Counted from the stretch's first letter, positions 53,335 through 61,972 are shown. The stretch: DNA of 64,000 nucleotides from Saccharothrix sp. NRRL B-16314 (GCF_000716595.1 NZ_JNXC01000030.1:62001-126000), one strand, 5' to 3'. Made by a program: numbers and translations. Notes: generated from the sequence alone by a model not told the origin.

Positions 53335-55424
53335 CCCTGATCACCGTCCTGTGAGCCGATTTCATCAGCCGCCACCCGCTCCACAGCCGCCCGGATGTCG
53401 GCTGTCAGGTAGCCCCGTACGCGTCGCGTGCCCTCACCGTCAGGCACGTACTGCCGAAGCGGCTTGCACCCCAGATCGCCCATCTCCCGAGCGAACGTGG
53501 CCGCGTCAACCTCCAGCGCCTCGACCAGCTCGGCGGTAGGCACGAACTCCCGCTCGTCCAACTCCTCACCGAGGTAGTCCACGACCGCCGCCAACGGCTC
53601 GGGCAGGTCGACCACCCACCCGTCAGCCGTGCCGCTCACGATCGCCTTGACCACCGACGTCGAGTCGATCGGCTGTCGAGCGTCATCACCCACGGCGTGA
53701 CCCGCCAACGTGCCCGCAGCCTCCCGAAGCGCACGGCCACGCGCACAGATCGCCCGCCACTCGGCGTTGGGCATGTAGTACGTCCGCACGGTCAGAGCGA
53801 CCAGGTCCGCCCCGGCGTCCGTCTCGCCATCCGGCCGCAGGATGCCGACGCCCTTGTGACTCGGCAGCAACGTCGAAGCGTCGTACCCACGGGTGTTCAT
53901 CTGCTCGCCGAGCACGATGTTCGAGTCACGCCAGTCCATCACCCGCAACGCGAACCGCGAGCCGAGCACCGCCCGCAACCGAGACGGGATGGTGTTCGAG
54001 TCCGGCCGCTGAGTGGCCAGGATGACCACCACACCGGCCGCCGGTCCCTTCCGCACGAGGTACGTCAACAGGTCAGCGATGTACGCGCCGAGCGTGGTTT
54101 TCTTGCCTCCAACCTGCTCACGGGTGGGGTTCTCAAAGAACACCTGGACCTCGTCAACGACCACACCAGTGATCGGCATCCCAAGGTCGGCATCCCGCGA
54201 GATGGCAGGCGTGATCTTCGACTCCGGGCAGACTTCATCATCCAAAGTGGACATGCGCGCGTACCGTGCCTGAACCTCTGCCACCAACTCCACGAGGTGA
54301 TCCCGCACGGCGTACGCGTGCTCCAGCTCGTCCCCGCACACGTACCGGTACGCGATCTGCTCGGCAGCCTCCCAGTCCTTGCCGCCCTTGCCGTCGAACA
54401 CGTACAGCCGTGTGTATGGGTCCAGTACCATCCCTGCCGCAGCCAACCGCGTAGCGAACGTCTTGCCCTGACGAGGAATCGCGCCCACGAGCAACGACGT
54501 CCACACCAACGGAAGATCGATCCTCCGGTTGCGCGCGTCCCGCCCGAACGGCACCGGACGCCACGCATCCCACCACTCCACGTCGAGCAACGGCGTCCGC
54601 AACGGTGGACCGGCGTACGGGTCTTCGTCAGCCACCCACAGCGACACCCGCCCAGCGTGCCCACCACGGCCACGGACCCGCTCCACGATGAGCTGTACCT
54701 CGTCCACCGCCAACGCGGACGCCAGCGCGTCCCGATTCTTGATGACGTCCGCAGCCTTCCGCGTAGCCGGCAGATCGACCGTGACCGCCCATCCGTCACC
54801 GACCCGTGCCGCACGTTCGACCAACCGCAAGGTCTCGTCCTTGCCGATCAGCTTCGCGTCCCGGAACGCATCGACCAGAACTTGCGGGTCCATCGTCCAA
54901 GTGAGCGTGCGCGGACCGGCGAGTACCGCCTTACGGCCAGGTGAACCGTCCTTGCGTCGCCCCACGATCGCAAACGTCACCGCCGCCAACCCGGATGCAC
55001 TCCAGAGAACAACCTCGCCGTAGAGCACGTACAGCACGAGCAGCGTCGCCGAGACGGCTCCGAACACGGCACCGGTGACCTTCCACCGGAACAGCGTCAA
55101 GGCGCGAATCTCAACGAACTTGTCCGCCAGCTTCTCGGACTGCTCGGCAGCCTCCCGGTAGTCCCGCACCCGAACCCAACGCCGCCACGCTCGCGCAGCG
55201 ACCAAGACGCCCCGACCGACGCCACCGAAGAACCGACCGGGAAGCCGGACCAACCACCCGAGAGCGTCCCTCACCGCGAGCCGAAGCGCCTCACGAGACT
55301 TCAACAAACGCGGGATAGCCCTCGACTGCTGCCAGCCGCTCTCGAATCGGCGAACCAACGCCAGCTGATCAGCAACCAACTCGCCGTCGTACACGGGCTC
55401 AGCCGGCACCAGGTCGCCGTTCAT
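53331..55424 (-). CDS. FtsK/SpoIIIE-type DNA translocase (TraB-like)
   Basis: The 697-residue protein has two membrane helices near residues 115-155 (FRWKVTGAVFGAVSATLLVLYVLYGEV). The motor domain has a Walker A GAIPRQGKT (about residue 318), a Walker B VVVDEVQVFF (about 430) and the ILATQRPDSNTIPSRLR sensor region. The C-terminal part is a winged-helix-like segment. In actinomycete integrative elements such a single FtsK-like protein moves double-stranded DNA between mycelial cells. Start and stop overlap the neighbouring genes by ATGA. Confidence 0.9.
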   Translation of the reverse strand: MNGDLVPAEPVYDGELVADQLALVRRFESGWQQSRAIPRLLKSREALRLAVRDALGWLVRLPGRFFGGVGRGVLVAARAWRRWVRVRDYREAAEQSEKLADKFVEIRALTLFRWKVTGAVFGAVSATLLVLYVLYGEVVLWSASGLAAVTFAIVGRRKDGSPGRKAVLAGPRTLTWTMDPQVLVDAFRDAKLIGKDETLRLVERAARVGDGWAVTVDLPATRKAADVIKNRDALASALAVDEVQLIVERVRGRGGHAGRVSLWVADEDPYAGPPLRTPLLDVEWWDAWRPVPFGRDARNRRIDLPLVWTSLLVGAIPRQGKTFATRLAAAGMVLDPYTRLYVFDGKGGKDWEAAEQIAYRYVCGDELEHAYAVRDHLVELVAEVQARYARMSTLDDEVCPESKITPAISRDADLGMPITGVVVDEVQVFFENPTREQVGGKKTTLGAYIADLLTYLVRKGPAAGVVVILATQRPDSNTIPSRLRAVLGSRFALRVMDWRDSNIVLGEQMNTRGYDASTLLPSHKGVGILRPDGETDAGADLVALTVRTYYMPNAEWRAICARGRALREAAGTLAGHAVGDDARQPIDSTSVVKAIVSGTADGWVVDLPEPLAAVVDYLGEELDEREFVPTAELVEALEVDAATFAREMGDLGCKPLRQYVPDGEGTRRVRGYLTADIRAAVERVAADEIGSQDGDQG

Positions 55425-56032
55425 GAACGGCCCCCGTCCTCAGCAAGCGCCGCCGCGAGCCGAGACGACAACCCACGCGAGCATCCGGTGACCTTCCGGA
55501 CCCACGCCGGCGTCACCTTCACGTCCGGCGTTCGTACCGCCCGAGCCGCCGCGAGGTAGTCCGCGAACGACGTCCGCGGAACCGAGGGCGCCGGTGGCGG
55601 GGGAGCGCTCGGCGAGGCGTTCACCGCCGCGCCGAGCTTGTCCCGCAACTCCGTAACCGCCTCCGCAGCCACGAACACCACCAACGGCGGCACCGAGTGC
55701 AGCACCACCAGCGCCGCCGATCCGGCCACGAACGCACTCCAGGTGTTCATGACGTACGTGGCCGCGAGCGTGAACCACTTCGCAGTACGCACCCACCCGC
55801 CCATCCGGACGCCATACCGAGCCGTCACCTGCTCGGCTCGAAGGATCGCCAGCAGCACCAGCGACACCATCGGGTCGAGCAGCCAAGCCGCACTCCACGC
55901 CAGCGACCACACCGGCGCACCGGCCGCCGCGAACTGCTGGACGTTCGTCATCGTGAACGCCAACCCGAGCAGAATCCCGGTCCAGCACAGACGGTCCACC
56001 TGCCGCGCCACCCGCTCGACCGACTCACTCAT
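55421..56032 (-). CDS. Membrane protein of the transfer operon (DUF2637-like)
   Basis: The 203-residue protein has four hydrophobic segments (LCWTGILLGLAFTMTNVQQF, SLAWSAAWLLDPMVSLVLLAIL, TLAATYVMNTWSAFVAGSAAL, VPPLVVFVAAEAV), followed by a proline-rich linker and a small C-terminal helix-turn-helix-like tail (VKVTPAWVRKVTGCSRGLSSRLAAAL). It is similar in layout to DUF2637/Spd-type proteins that help plasmid spread in actinomycetes. It overlaps both neighbours by ATGA and is probably a partner of the translocase. Confidence 0.7.
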   Translation of the reverse strand: MSESVERVARQVDRLCWTGILLGLAFTMTNVQQFAAAGAPVWSLAWSAAWLLDPMVSLVLLAILRAEQVTARYGVRMGGWVRTAKWFTLAATYVMNTWSAFVAGSAALVVLHSVPPLVVFVAAEAVTELRDKLGAAVNASPSAPPPPAPSVPRTSFADYLAAARAVRTPDVKVTPAWVRKVTGCSRGLSSRLAAALAEDGGRS

Positions 56033-56361
56033 CGCCGCTCACCCCGAGGTCGAGACGGCTCGTACGTCGTCACGGTCAGCGCCCGAGTCAACGTGTAGGA
56101 CGCGAACAGCGCAGGCACGACCAGCACCGCCAGGAGCAACCACCCGCCACCGCGCTGAGTGATCACCACCCACTGAACGATCACGATCAACACCGCGTTG
56201 ACCGCCACCCGACCAGCCAGCGACACCAGCCGCGCACTGCTCCGCGCGACGTTGGCCGCCGCCTTGGCACGGCGAGCACCAGCCCGCCACACGAGCAACA
56301 GCACCAGGAGTACACCGACACCGGCCAGCACCTGAGTAGGCGTGAGGCTGAGAGCGTTCAT
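56029..56361 (-). CDS. Small membrane protein of the transfer operon
   Basis: The 110-residue protein has an N-terminal helix (QVLAGVGVLLVLLLVWRAG), a basic linker and a C-terminal hairpin of two helices (AVNAVLIVIVQWVV, GWLLLAVLVVPALFASYTL). No family was recognised. Its ATGA overlaps on both sides place it in the operon. It may be a spread or entry-exclusion component. Confidence 0.65.
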   Translation of the reverse strand: MNALSLTPTQVLAGVGVLLVLLLVWRAGARRAKAAANVARSSARLVSLAGRVAVNAVLIVIVQWVVITQRGGGWLLLAVLVVPALFASYTLTRALTVTTYEPSRPRGERR

Positions 56362-56687
56362 GAACGCGGCCCCCTCTCGACCCGTTCACCGCGTCGCAGC
56401 CAGTGCGGGTACAGCTCCCGCCGGTCATTCGCCGACAGCGCACCCCAGACGCCCACGGTGTTCTCACCGGCCGTGCGCAACTCCAGCTCCAAGCACTCGT
56501 CCCGCACCGGGCAACCGGCGCAAATCCGCGCGGCCAACTCCCGGTCGGTCATCTCCTCATCGGCCCACGGTGGTGAGTCCGAGAACGCCCACATGCACAG
56601 CCCGTCGCGCTCGACGACACCGGCCAACACCTCGGACGGCACCCACCGGAGCCGGTCCAGCTCCCAAGCGATCGAGATCAGGTTCAC
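56358..56687 (-). CDS. WhiB-like iron-sulfur regulator
   Basis: I start at the GTG at 56687, behind GGGAGG; it overlaps the stop of the excisionase-like gene. The 109-residue protein has the four WhiB cysteines C31, C56, C59 and C65 (C-x24-C-x2-C-x5-C) and the GVWGALSANDRRELYP turn. WhiB-like proteins bind a [4Fe-4S] cluster and the sigma factor. One inside a mobile element probably controls transfer or excision genes. Confidence 0.88.
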   Translation of the reverse strand: MNLISIAWELDRLRWVPSEVLAGVVERDGLCMWAFSDSPPWADEEMTDRELAARICAGCPVRDECLELELRTAGENTVGVWGALSANDRRELYPHWLRRGERVERGPRS

Positions 56688-56878
56688 GACGTGCCTCCCG
56701 AACGGGGCTCGTCGAGCAGCCGCACCAGCACGTTCGCCGGAATGACCAACCGGCCGCGCCGCCGCACCAGCGGCAGCCTGCCGAGCCGGATGGCGCGGTG
56801 GACCGTGGACGCCTCGACGCCGAGAACCCAAGCGGCCCGGCGAACGGAGTAACCGGAAGAAGGCAGAGAAGTACGCAT
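56684..56878 (-). CDS. Excisionase / MerR-like DNA-binding protein
   Basis: The 64-residue protein is a winged helix-turn-helix of the excisionase type: YSVRRAAWVLGVEASTVHRAIRLGRLPLVRRRGRLVIPANVLVRLLDE. In AICEs such a protein (Xis) directs the integrase to excise. It is the first gene of the minus-strand operon, facing the divergent XRE gene across a control region with three related palindromes. Confidence 0.8.
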   Translation of the reverse strand: MRTSLPSSGYSVRRAAWVLGVEASTVHRAIRLGRLPLVRRRGRLVIPANVLVRLLDEPRSGGTS

Positions 56879-56901
56879 CAGGAAAGGCCCTTCGACTATT
56901 C

Positions 56902-57027
56902 GAGCTGACGATTTCAGCTCTAGATTGCTGATTTCAGCGCAACAGAGGGCGTGTTTGATCGCACCCGGCGCGAAATGCGCCGTGTCACGTCACGGAACAG
57001 CGGAAGACGGCTAATCTCAGCGCTGAG
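56902..57027. promoter_or_regulatory. Divergent control region with three related palindromes
   Basis: GAGCTGACGATTTCAGCTC (56902-56920), GCTGATTTCAGC (56927-56938) and CTCAGCGCTGAG (57016-57027) all carry CTGA/TCAG half-sites. They lie between the excisionase-like gene (start 56878) and the XRE gene (start 57047). They are likely binding sites of the XRE protein, which would control both directions, as maintenance repressors of AICEs do. Confidence 0.6.
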
Positions 57028-57046
57028 GCGGAGCGCGGAGGAATAC

Positions 57047-57430
57047 GTGTCGGAGGATTGGGCGGCAGTCGCCAAGGCCATCAACCAGCGCGTGAATGAG
57101 CTGGGTTGGCGTCAACGGGAGCTTGCGGAACGCTCGCACGTCTCGCAAGCGATCGTCCGCGAGATCCAGCACCACACCGTCGAACGCCGCCGCAGTCCGC
57201 GGACGCTTGAATCCCTGTCCACCGCGCTCGGTTGGCACCCGCAACACCTCGAAGCCGTTCTGCACGGCCGAAAGCCGCCGCAAGCCGACGAGCCGGTCAC
57301 CGACCCGGCCGACAGCCTCTGGTCCCGTTTGGACGGTTTCGAGCAGCGGCTGAACGACATCACCGACCGCCTCGACGGCATCAAGTCGGACCTCTCGACC
57401 GTGATCGAGCACGTCCGCGATCGCCGCTAG
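57047..57430 (+). CDS. XRE-family regulator of the integrated element
   Basis: I choose the GTG at 57047, since GGAGGA lies just before it; a longer frame begins at 56951 within the operator region. The 127-residue protein has an HTH (INQRVNELGWRQRELAERSHVSQAIVREIQ) and a C-terminal coiled coil (RLDGFEQRLNDITDRLDGIKSDLSTVIEHV). It is probably the element's maintenance repressor, and a dimer. It is followed by the first regulator/Nudix-like gene. Confidence 0.8.
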   Translation: MSEDWAAVAKAINQRVNELGWRQRELAERSHVSQAIVREIQHHTVERRRSPRTLESLSTALGWHPQHLEAVLHGRKPPQADEPVTDPADSLWSRLDGFEQRLNDITDRLDGIKSDLSTVIEHVRDRR

Positions 57431-57568
57431 CGCGATGCATTTCCGCTGGTGGAGCGAGCTGCTTTCCATGGGCTCAATTCCACTGCGGATACGCGTTCCA
57501 CCCCATGCACCACCGATGCACATCCACTGCACAACCAGTGCACATCGCTCCGGGGGGACAGCGAGAAG

Positions 57569-59140
57569 ATGAGCCTGCACGAGGGCTGGACCGGCCGAAC
57601 CGCCAGCGCACTCCAAGCCGCCATGCGCCTCACCAACGAGGCGTTCGCCGAGCACCTGGGAATCGCCGTGCGCACCGTCGCCGGCTGGCACCAGAAACCG
57701 GACCTCAAGCCGAAGTCCGAGATGCAACAACTCCTCGACACCGCCCACGACCAAGCGGACCCAGCCGTCAAGACCAGGTTCGCCGCCCTGACCGCCGAAC
57801 CGAAGCTCGACCTCCCGGACGGCGCGGCGGCCGACGCCGAACTACGGCTCAGCTCCGACCCGAACATCGTCGCGGCGCTGGACTGGCTCGACCAGCACGC
57901 GGGCTGGGAGCCGGGAACCGCACGGCGGGAAGTCGCCGCTCGGCTCGTCCGCCTGGACGTCCGCGCGCTACAGGACCGGGGCGTCCGCCGAGGACGGGTC
58001 GACCAACGCGACACCGCAGGCGCGCTAGCCGAGTACTACGGCACAACGACTTCCGGTCACGGCCGCTACGCCGCTCGCTTCGGGTCGAACACGCGCGCGT
58101 CCACGACCGTGCTCACCCACCCGGACTGGCTAGACCTCGACTGCCCGCTCATCCCGAGCCACGATCGCCTCAAGCTGTCCGCAGTGACCTCGGACGATCA
58201 CCAGCCGATGGACGAGCAGAGCGCCGGACGCGCGGCTCAGCGCTTGGCCGAATCACTGGCGCTCGGTCATCGCATGGTCAACATGCCGCTGTACCGACTG
58301 CTCGACGTGAGCATCGGCAAGCACGCGCTCGAAGGCTCCATTGGCGTGACGAACTTCGTGGGGTACGTCGTGACGATGGACCTGCTTGAAGGCGAGCTGG
58401 TCGACGCGCTCACCGCCGACCAGCCGATCACGCCGGACAGCCTCCCGCTCCGCAACGCCTACCTTCCGGACCTGCCCTCGGTCCTTGACGTCGCCGATCG
58501 CATGTGTGCAGGTGGCGCACTCGCCCTGACCGCGATCGCACGACCAGCCGACCCGTACCGAGGCGAAGCGGACTACCTCCTGCTCGTCCAGGAACGCTCC
58601 GGCCACGTCATCAACGCTGCCCGCCGCCTGGCCGTGATCCCGAAGGGCTTCCACCAGCCGCTCACCGACTTCCGGGCCGATGCTCAGGTGGGTGCGACGC
58701 TCAGGCGTGAGATGGAAGAGGAACTGTTCGGCCGTGAGGACATCGACAACACGGTGGGGGAGCAGCGCCACGCGGACCCGATGCATCCAAGCCGCCTGTC
58801 CGAGCCGATGCGCTGGCTCATGGCTGCGCCAGACAGGCTGCGCATGGAGTGCACCGGCTTCGGGCTGAACCTCGTCAGCGGCAACTTCGAGTTCGCCAGC
58901 CTGATCGTCATCGAGGACGAGGAATTCTGGACGCGGTTCGGTGGAGAGGTCAGAGCGAACTGGGAGGCGTCGAACCTCCGGCAGTTCTCAAGCCTCGACA
59001 CCGAGCAGATCGAGGCGCTGGTCAACGATGTAGCGTGGAGCAACGAAGGACTGTTCGCGCTCCTCCAAGGTCTCCGCCGGTTGCGTGATATCGGTGGGAG
59101 CCGGGTGAGCCTGCCGACAATCGAGTGGGAGACAGAGTGA
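57569..59140 (+). CDS. Regulator/Nudix-like protein, paralogue A
   Basis: The 523-residue protein starts with an HTH-like segment (LQAAMRLTNEAFAEHLGIAVRTVAGWH). It continues with a helical middle region and ends with a Nudix-like domain: FHQPLTDFRADAQVGATLRR followed by EMEEELFG at about residues 365-390, close to the Nudix box (RExxEE) with one extra residue before the Gly. Such two-part proteins are frequent in actinomycete integrative elements, where Nudix proteins accompany the Pra-type activator. The substrate is unknown. Its end overlaps the cupin start (GTGA). Paralogue B lies on the other strand at 59476-61050. Confidence 0.7.
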   Translation: MSLHEGWTGRTASALQAAMRLTNEAFAEHLGIAVRTVAGWHQKPDLKPKSEMQQLLDTAHDQADPAVKTRFAALTAEPKLDLPDGAAADAELRLSSDPNIVAALDWLDQHAGWEPGTARREVAARLVRLDVRALQDRGVRRGRVDQRDTAGALAEYYGTTTSGHGRYAARFGSNTRASTTVLTHPDWLDLDCPLIPSHDRLKLSAVTSDDHQPMDEQSAGRAAQRLAESLALGHRMVNMPLYRLLDVSIGKHALEGSIGVTNFVGYVVTMDLLEGELVDALTADQPITPDSLPLRNAYLPDLPSVLDVADRMCAGGALALTAIARPADPYRGEADYLLLVQERSGHVINAARRLAVIPKGFHQPLTDFRADAQVGATLRREMEEELFGREDIDNTVGEQRHADPMHPSRLSEPMRWLMAAPDRLRMECTGFGLNLVSGNFEFASLIVIEDEEFWTRFGGEVRANWEASNLRQFSSLDTEQIEALVNDVAWSNEGLFALLQGLRRLRDIGGSRVSLPTIEWETE

Positions 59141-59487
59141 CCGCCAACTGGCAAGCCGGAAACGCCGCCGAGGACACCACCGAGACTCGGGGCTGGCTGG
59201 TCGGCCACTTCATCGACCCGTCCGAGGGCGTGCGGTCCCAAAAGGACGTCGAGGTCAAGTGGTTCACCCACCCGGCCGGTGACAAGCGTGTCGAGTGGAC
59301 CTCGGACGACCAGCGCACGACACTGGTCATGTTGGTACAGGGGAACTTCCGGGTGGACACCACCGAAGGCAACACGACCATGAGTCGCCCCGGCGACTAC
59401 GTCATGTGGGGTCCGGGCATCGACCACTCGTGGGAAGCACTCGCCGAGTCGACCGTCATGACGGTCCGCTGGCCGTCACAGAGCTGA
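59137..59487 (+). CDS. Small cupin protein
   Basis: The 116-residue protein is a single cupin beta-barrel: VEVKWFTHPAGDKR, TTLVMLVQGNFRVDT and SRPGDYVMWGPGIDHSWEAL fit the two cupin motifs. The metal ligands are incomplete (HPxG..., DHSW), so it may be a binding domain and not an enzyme. Its GTG overlaps the stop of paralogue A (GTGA) and it ends 12 bp inside convergent paralogue B. Probably a ligand sensor for the regulator pair. Confidence 0.8.
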   Translation: MTANWQAGNAAEDTTETRGWLVGHFIDPSEGVRSQKDVEVKWFTHPAGDKRVEWTSDDQRTTLVMLVQGNFRVDTTEGNTTMSRPGDYVMWGPGIDHSWEALAESTVMTVRWPSQS

Positions 59488-61050
59488 CAGCTCGAACGTC
59501 GGCAGTCGCACCCGTGCGCCGCCGATCTCGGGCAGCCGCCGAAGTCCCTGGAGCAACGCGAACAGCCCTTCGTTGCTCCAGGACTCGTGCGTCACAAGAT
59601 CGGTGAGTAGTTCATCGTCAAGGCTCGAATACAGGCGCAAGCCGGACGCTTCCCAATTGGCCTCGACCATCCCGCCGAAACGCGGCCAGAATTCCTCGTC
59701 CTCGATAACGACGAGACTGGCGAACTCGTAGTTCCCGCTCATCAGGTTGAGCCCGAACCCGGTGCCCTCCATCCGCAACCGGTCAGGCTCCTCCGCGAGC
59801 CAGCGCATCGGGGCTGACAAGCGGCTCGGATGCATCGGCAACGCCGCGCGCCCGTCACCCACCACCGTGTCCACCTCGCTGCGTCCGAACAGCTCCTCTT
59901 CCAGCTCCCGGAGCAGCGTCGCCCCAACCCGCGCGTCTGCCCGCACATCGGTCAACGGCTGGTGGAACCCCTTCGGCACAACGGCAAGCCGTCCGGTCGC
60001 GTTGAGCACGTGGCCTGACCGCTCCTGCACCAGCAGGGCGAAGTCCGGCCCACCACGGTACGGATCACGTGGTCGGGCGATCGCACACAGCGCGAGCACG
60101 CCACCCGCACACACCCGCCCTGGCAAGTCGACTACGGCATCGAGAGACGGCAGGAACTCGGCTCGAAGCGGCAGGGCGCCGGTCCCAGTGCCACGAGCCA
60201 CCGCGTCGATCAACTCACCTTCGAGCAGGTCCGCAGTCAGCGCGTACTCGGCGAACTCCACCAAGCCCACCGTGCCGCCGATGGCTGAGCCGAGGTCGAG
60301 GCTCAGCAGCCGGTAGAGCGGCAGGTTCATGACCCGCACGTCCAACGCCGCCCACTCGGCGAGCCGTGCGACAGCCGCCGTTGCTGCCGCTTCGCTCAAC
60401 CCCTTGCGGGAGTCGTCACGACGGCCGGCAAGCACCAGCCGATCGTTCTCCGGCGTCAACGGGACAGAGCGACCGAGCCACTCGGGACGGACAAGGATGC
60501 TGGTGCTGACGTCACGGCTACCGCAACGCGCCCGGTACATCTCGTACCCGGCAAGGCCGCGCCGGTAGTAGCTGCGCAGCGCACGAACGATCTGCTCCCG
60601 TCCCGCTTTGCCGCGCCGGGAACGCCGGTCGACCAGCGCGCCAGACTCAAACGTGGAGAGCTTCGCGTGAACCCTCTCTCGGCTCTCTCCGAGTGGCCAC
60701 CCTGCCCGCTCGTCCAGCCAGTCCAGCATCTCCGCCAAGCCCGGATGCCCGCCCACAGCCACCCCTCCGACCGGACTGCCCGCGGAACGCTTAGCCGACG
60801 ATTCAGCCAACAGCTCATGGATGCTGGTGCGGAAAATCTTCTCCAACAGCCGAGCAGTCACCGGCCGCACCGGACCCAGCGGTTGGCCGGATGATCTACG
60901 GCCGGCAACCAGCCGGTGGAGGTGTCGCAGGCTGATCGTGCCCGGCTCTCCGGACTCCCGAGCGAACACCTCGACGTAGTCGGCGAACTCCTCCAAGGTC
61001 TGCTGCCGGTCCCAGATCCTCTGCTCAAGCACCGTCCGCGCCACCCGCAT
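59476..61050 (-). CDS. Regulator/Nudix-like protein, paralogue B
   Basis: This 524-residue protein is a full-length relative of paralogue A: shared blocks include NLPLYRLL, LLEGEL, RPRDPYRGG, LLVQERSGHVLNA, PKGFHQPLTD, ELEEELFGR, MHPSRLS, GFGLNL and EGLFALLQGLRRL. The N-terminal part differs (VARTVLEQRIWDRQQTLEEFADYVEVFARESG, then RHLHRLVAGRR), reading more like a regulator with its own DNA-binding region. It is convergent with the cupin gene. The upstream region has the GATTTCAG motif found at the XRE operators, so it may be under the same control. Confidence 0.7.
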   Translation of the reverse strand: MRVARTVLEQRIWDRQQTLEEFADYVEVFARESGEPGTISLRHLHRLVAGRRSSGQPLGPVRPVTARLLEKIFRTSIHELLAESSAKRSAGSPVGGVAVGGHPGLAEMLDWLDERAGWPLGESRERVHAKLSTFESGALVDRRSRRGKAGREQIVRALRSYYRRGLAGYEMYRARCGSRDVSTSILVRPEWLGRSVPLTPENDRLVLAGRRDDSRKGLSEAAATAAVARLAEWAALDVRVMNLPLYRLLSLDLGSAIGGTVGLVEFAEYALTADLLEGELIDAVARGTGTGALPLRAEFLPSLDAVVDLPGRVCAGGVLALCAIARPRDPYRGGPDFALLVQERSGHVLNATGRLAVVPKGFHQPLTDVRADARVGATLLRELEEELFGRSEVDTVVGDGRAALPMHPSRLSAPMRWLAEEPDRLRMEGTGFGLNLMSGNYEFASLVVIEDEEFWPRFGGMVEANWEASGLRLYSSLDDELLTDLVTHESWSNEGLFALLQGLRRLPEIGGARVRLPTFELSAL

Positions 61051-61068
61051 GACAACCCCTCACCCCGG

Positions 61069-61100
61069 CTGATTCTGCGCTGACAAACCGTTGATTTCAG
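61069..61100. promoter_or_regulatory. Operator-like motifs upstream of paralogue B
   Basis: GCTGATTCTGCGCTGAC and TTGATTTCAG (GATTTCAG at 61093-61100) repeat the half-site seen at 56908-56936. Lying 19-50 bp before the start at 61050, they would let the XRE protein or a relative also act here. Confidence 0.45.
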
Positions 61101-61124
61101 TGTGTCACGGGGTGACTCCAATTC

Positions 61125-61260
61125 GTCGCCGACCTGTCCCAACCCGGCCGTCCCGCGACACCCGACGGGACACCTGGAGGGACAGCCTCTTACTGACGTT
61201 GACCAGCGCAAACACGTTCATGTGACGGCTGGGACGCGTACCGACACCCGTCCCAACAGC
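61125..61260. repeat. Cluster of GTCCC/GGGAC repeats in a 320-bp non-coding gap
   Basis: At least seven copies of GTCCC or GGGAC in both orientations occur in about 135 bp (for example TGTCCCAACC, CGTCCCGCGACA, GGGACACC, GGGACAGCC, TGGGACGCGTACC, CCGTCCCAAC). They lie next to the Prim-Pol-like gene and could be iterons of a replication origin or operators. The 61051-61372 gap has no gene I can support. Confidence 0.4.
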
Positions 61261-61265
61261 ACGAA

Positions 61266-61312
61266 ACGGCCGTGTGCGGAGCCATCCGAATGGATGGTTC
61301 GCACACGGCCGT
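61266..61312. terminator. Strong hairpin downstream of the Prim-Pol-like gene
   Basis: ACGGCCGTGTGCG (61266-61278) pairs with CGCACACGGCCGT (61300-61312), with an inner CCATCC/GGATGG stem. It lies 61 bp past the minus-strand stop at 61373 and probably ends that operon. Confidence 0.75.
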
Positions 61313-61372
61313 CCCGTCCCACGGGTGCCGGGGGAGGCGACCGGCACCCCATGCCCAACCGCGTCTGGCGCG

Positions 61373-61972
61373 TCAACGCCGGTTGGATGTCTCCAAGGTC
61401 AACAGCCTTGCCAGCTCCGGCCCGGTCATCAGCCCTTCGCACTCAGCCGGCGACACGAGCCACTGCGCCTCGTGCCCCTCGATCACCACGGGCGGCAGCG
61501 GGAGGCAGCCTCCAGGCGGGAGAACGAACCCCTCGTCCAACTCGTCCGCCGACGACAGCACGAACACGGCGAACTCCACCATCAAGCCGGCCGCCGGAAG
61601 CGGCAGCACCACAACGGGCGTAGGTGAAGCGCGGAACGGCTCGGACTCGACCACCCGCCGAGCACGCTTCGGCTCAACCGCATACGCGGCCAACGTCGCC
61701 CCAAGGACGGCCAGCATCGAACGCGTGACGCCTTCCTCCGACATCGGCCACAGCCGCCGAACCAACTCCGGGTCCAGCGTCGCCATCACCGGGGAGCACA
61801 GAGCAAGCGACTCGCAATCCAGCTTCGTCACAGGATCGACGTAGCTGTTGTCACCCCACAGTGCCCCCGGCACCACCGGCCACCCGCGCGCCACGCACTC
61901 CAACGCGCTCGCCAGGCCGCTACTCCCCACCGTTGCCCCCGACCCACACAACCCGAGGGACCGCACGTCCAC
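61373..61972 (-). CDS. Short protein resembling the start of bifunctional primase/polymerase
   Basis: The 199-residue protein (GTG at 61972) reads SALECVARGWPVVPGALWGDNSYVDP, like the opening of AICE/phage Prim-Pol proteins (ALxxAARGWPVxPG). The catalytic acidic motifs of Prim-Pol are not visible and the protein is much shorter, so it is either an accessory relative or a domain remnant. It ends with VVIEGHEAQWLVSPAECEGLMTGPELARLL. It overlaps the next gene upstream by 53 bp. Confidence 0.5.
   Translation of the reverse strand: MDVRSLGLCGSGATVGSSGLASALECVARGWPVVPGALWGDNSYVDPVTKLDCESLALCSPVMATLDPELVRRLWPMSEEGVTRSMLAVLGATLAAYAVEPKRARRVVESEPFRASPTPVVVLPLPAAGLMVEFAVFVLSSADELDEGFVLPPGGCLPLPPVVIEGHEAQWLVSPAECEGLMTGPELARLLTLETSNRR

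Noticed and set aside
53697..54944. Plus-strand frame of 415 codons opposite the translocase
   Set aside because: Antisense shadow; the minus strand carries Walker A and B motifs.
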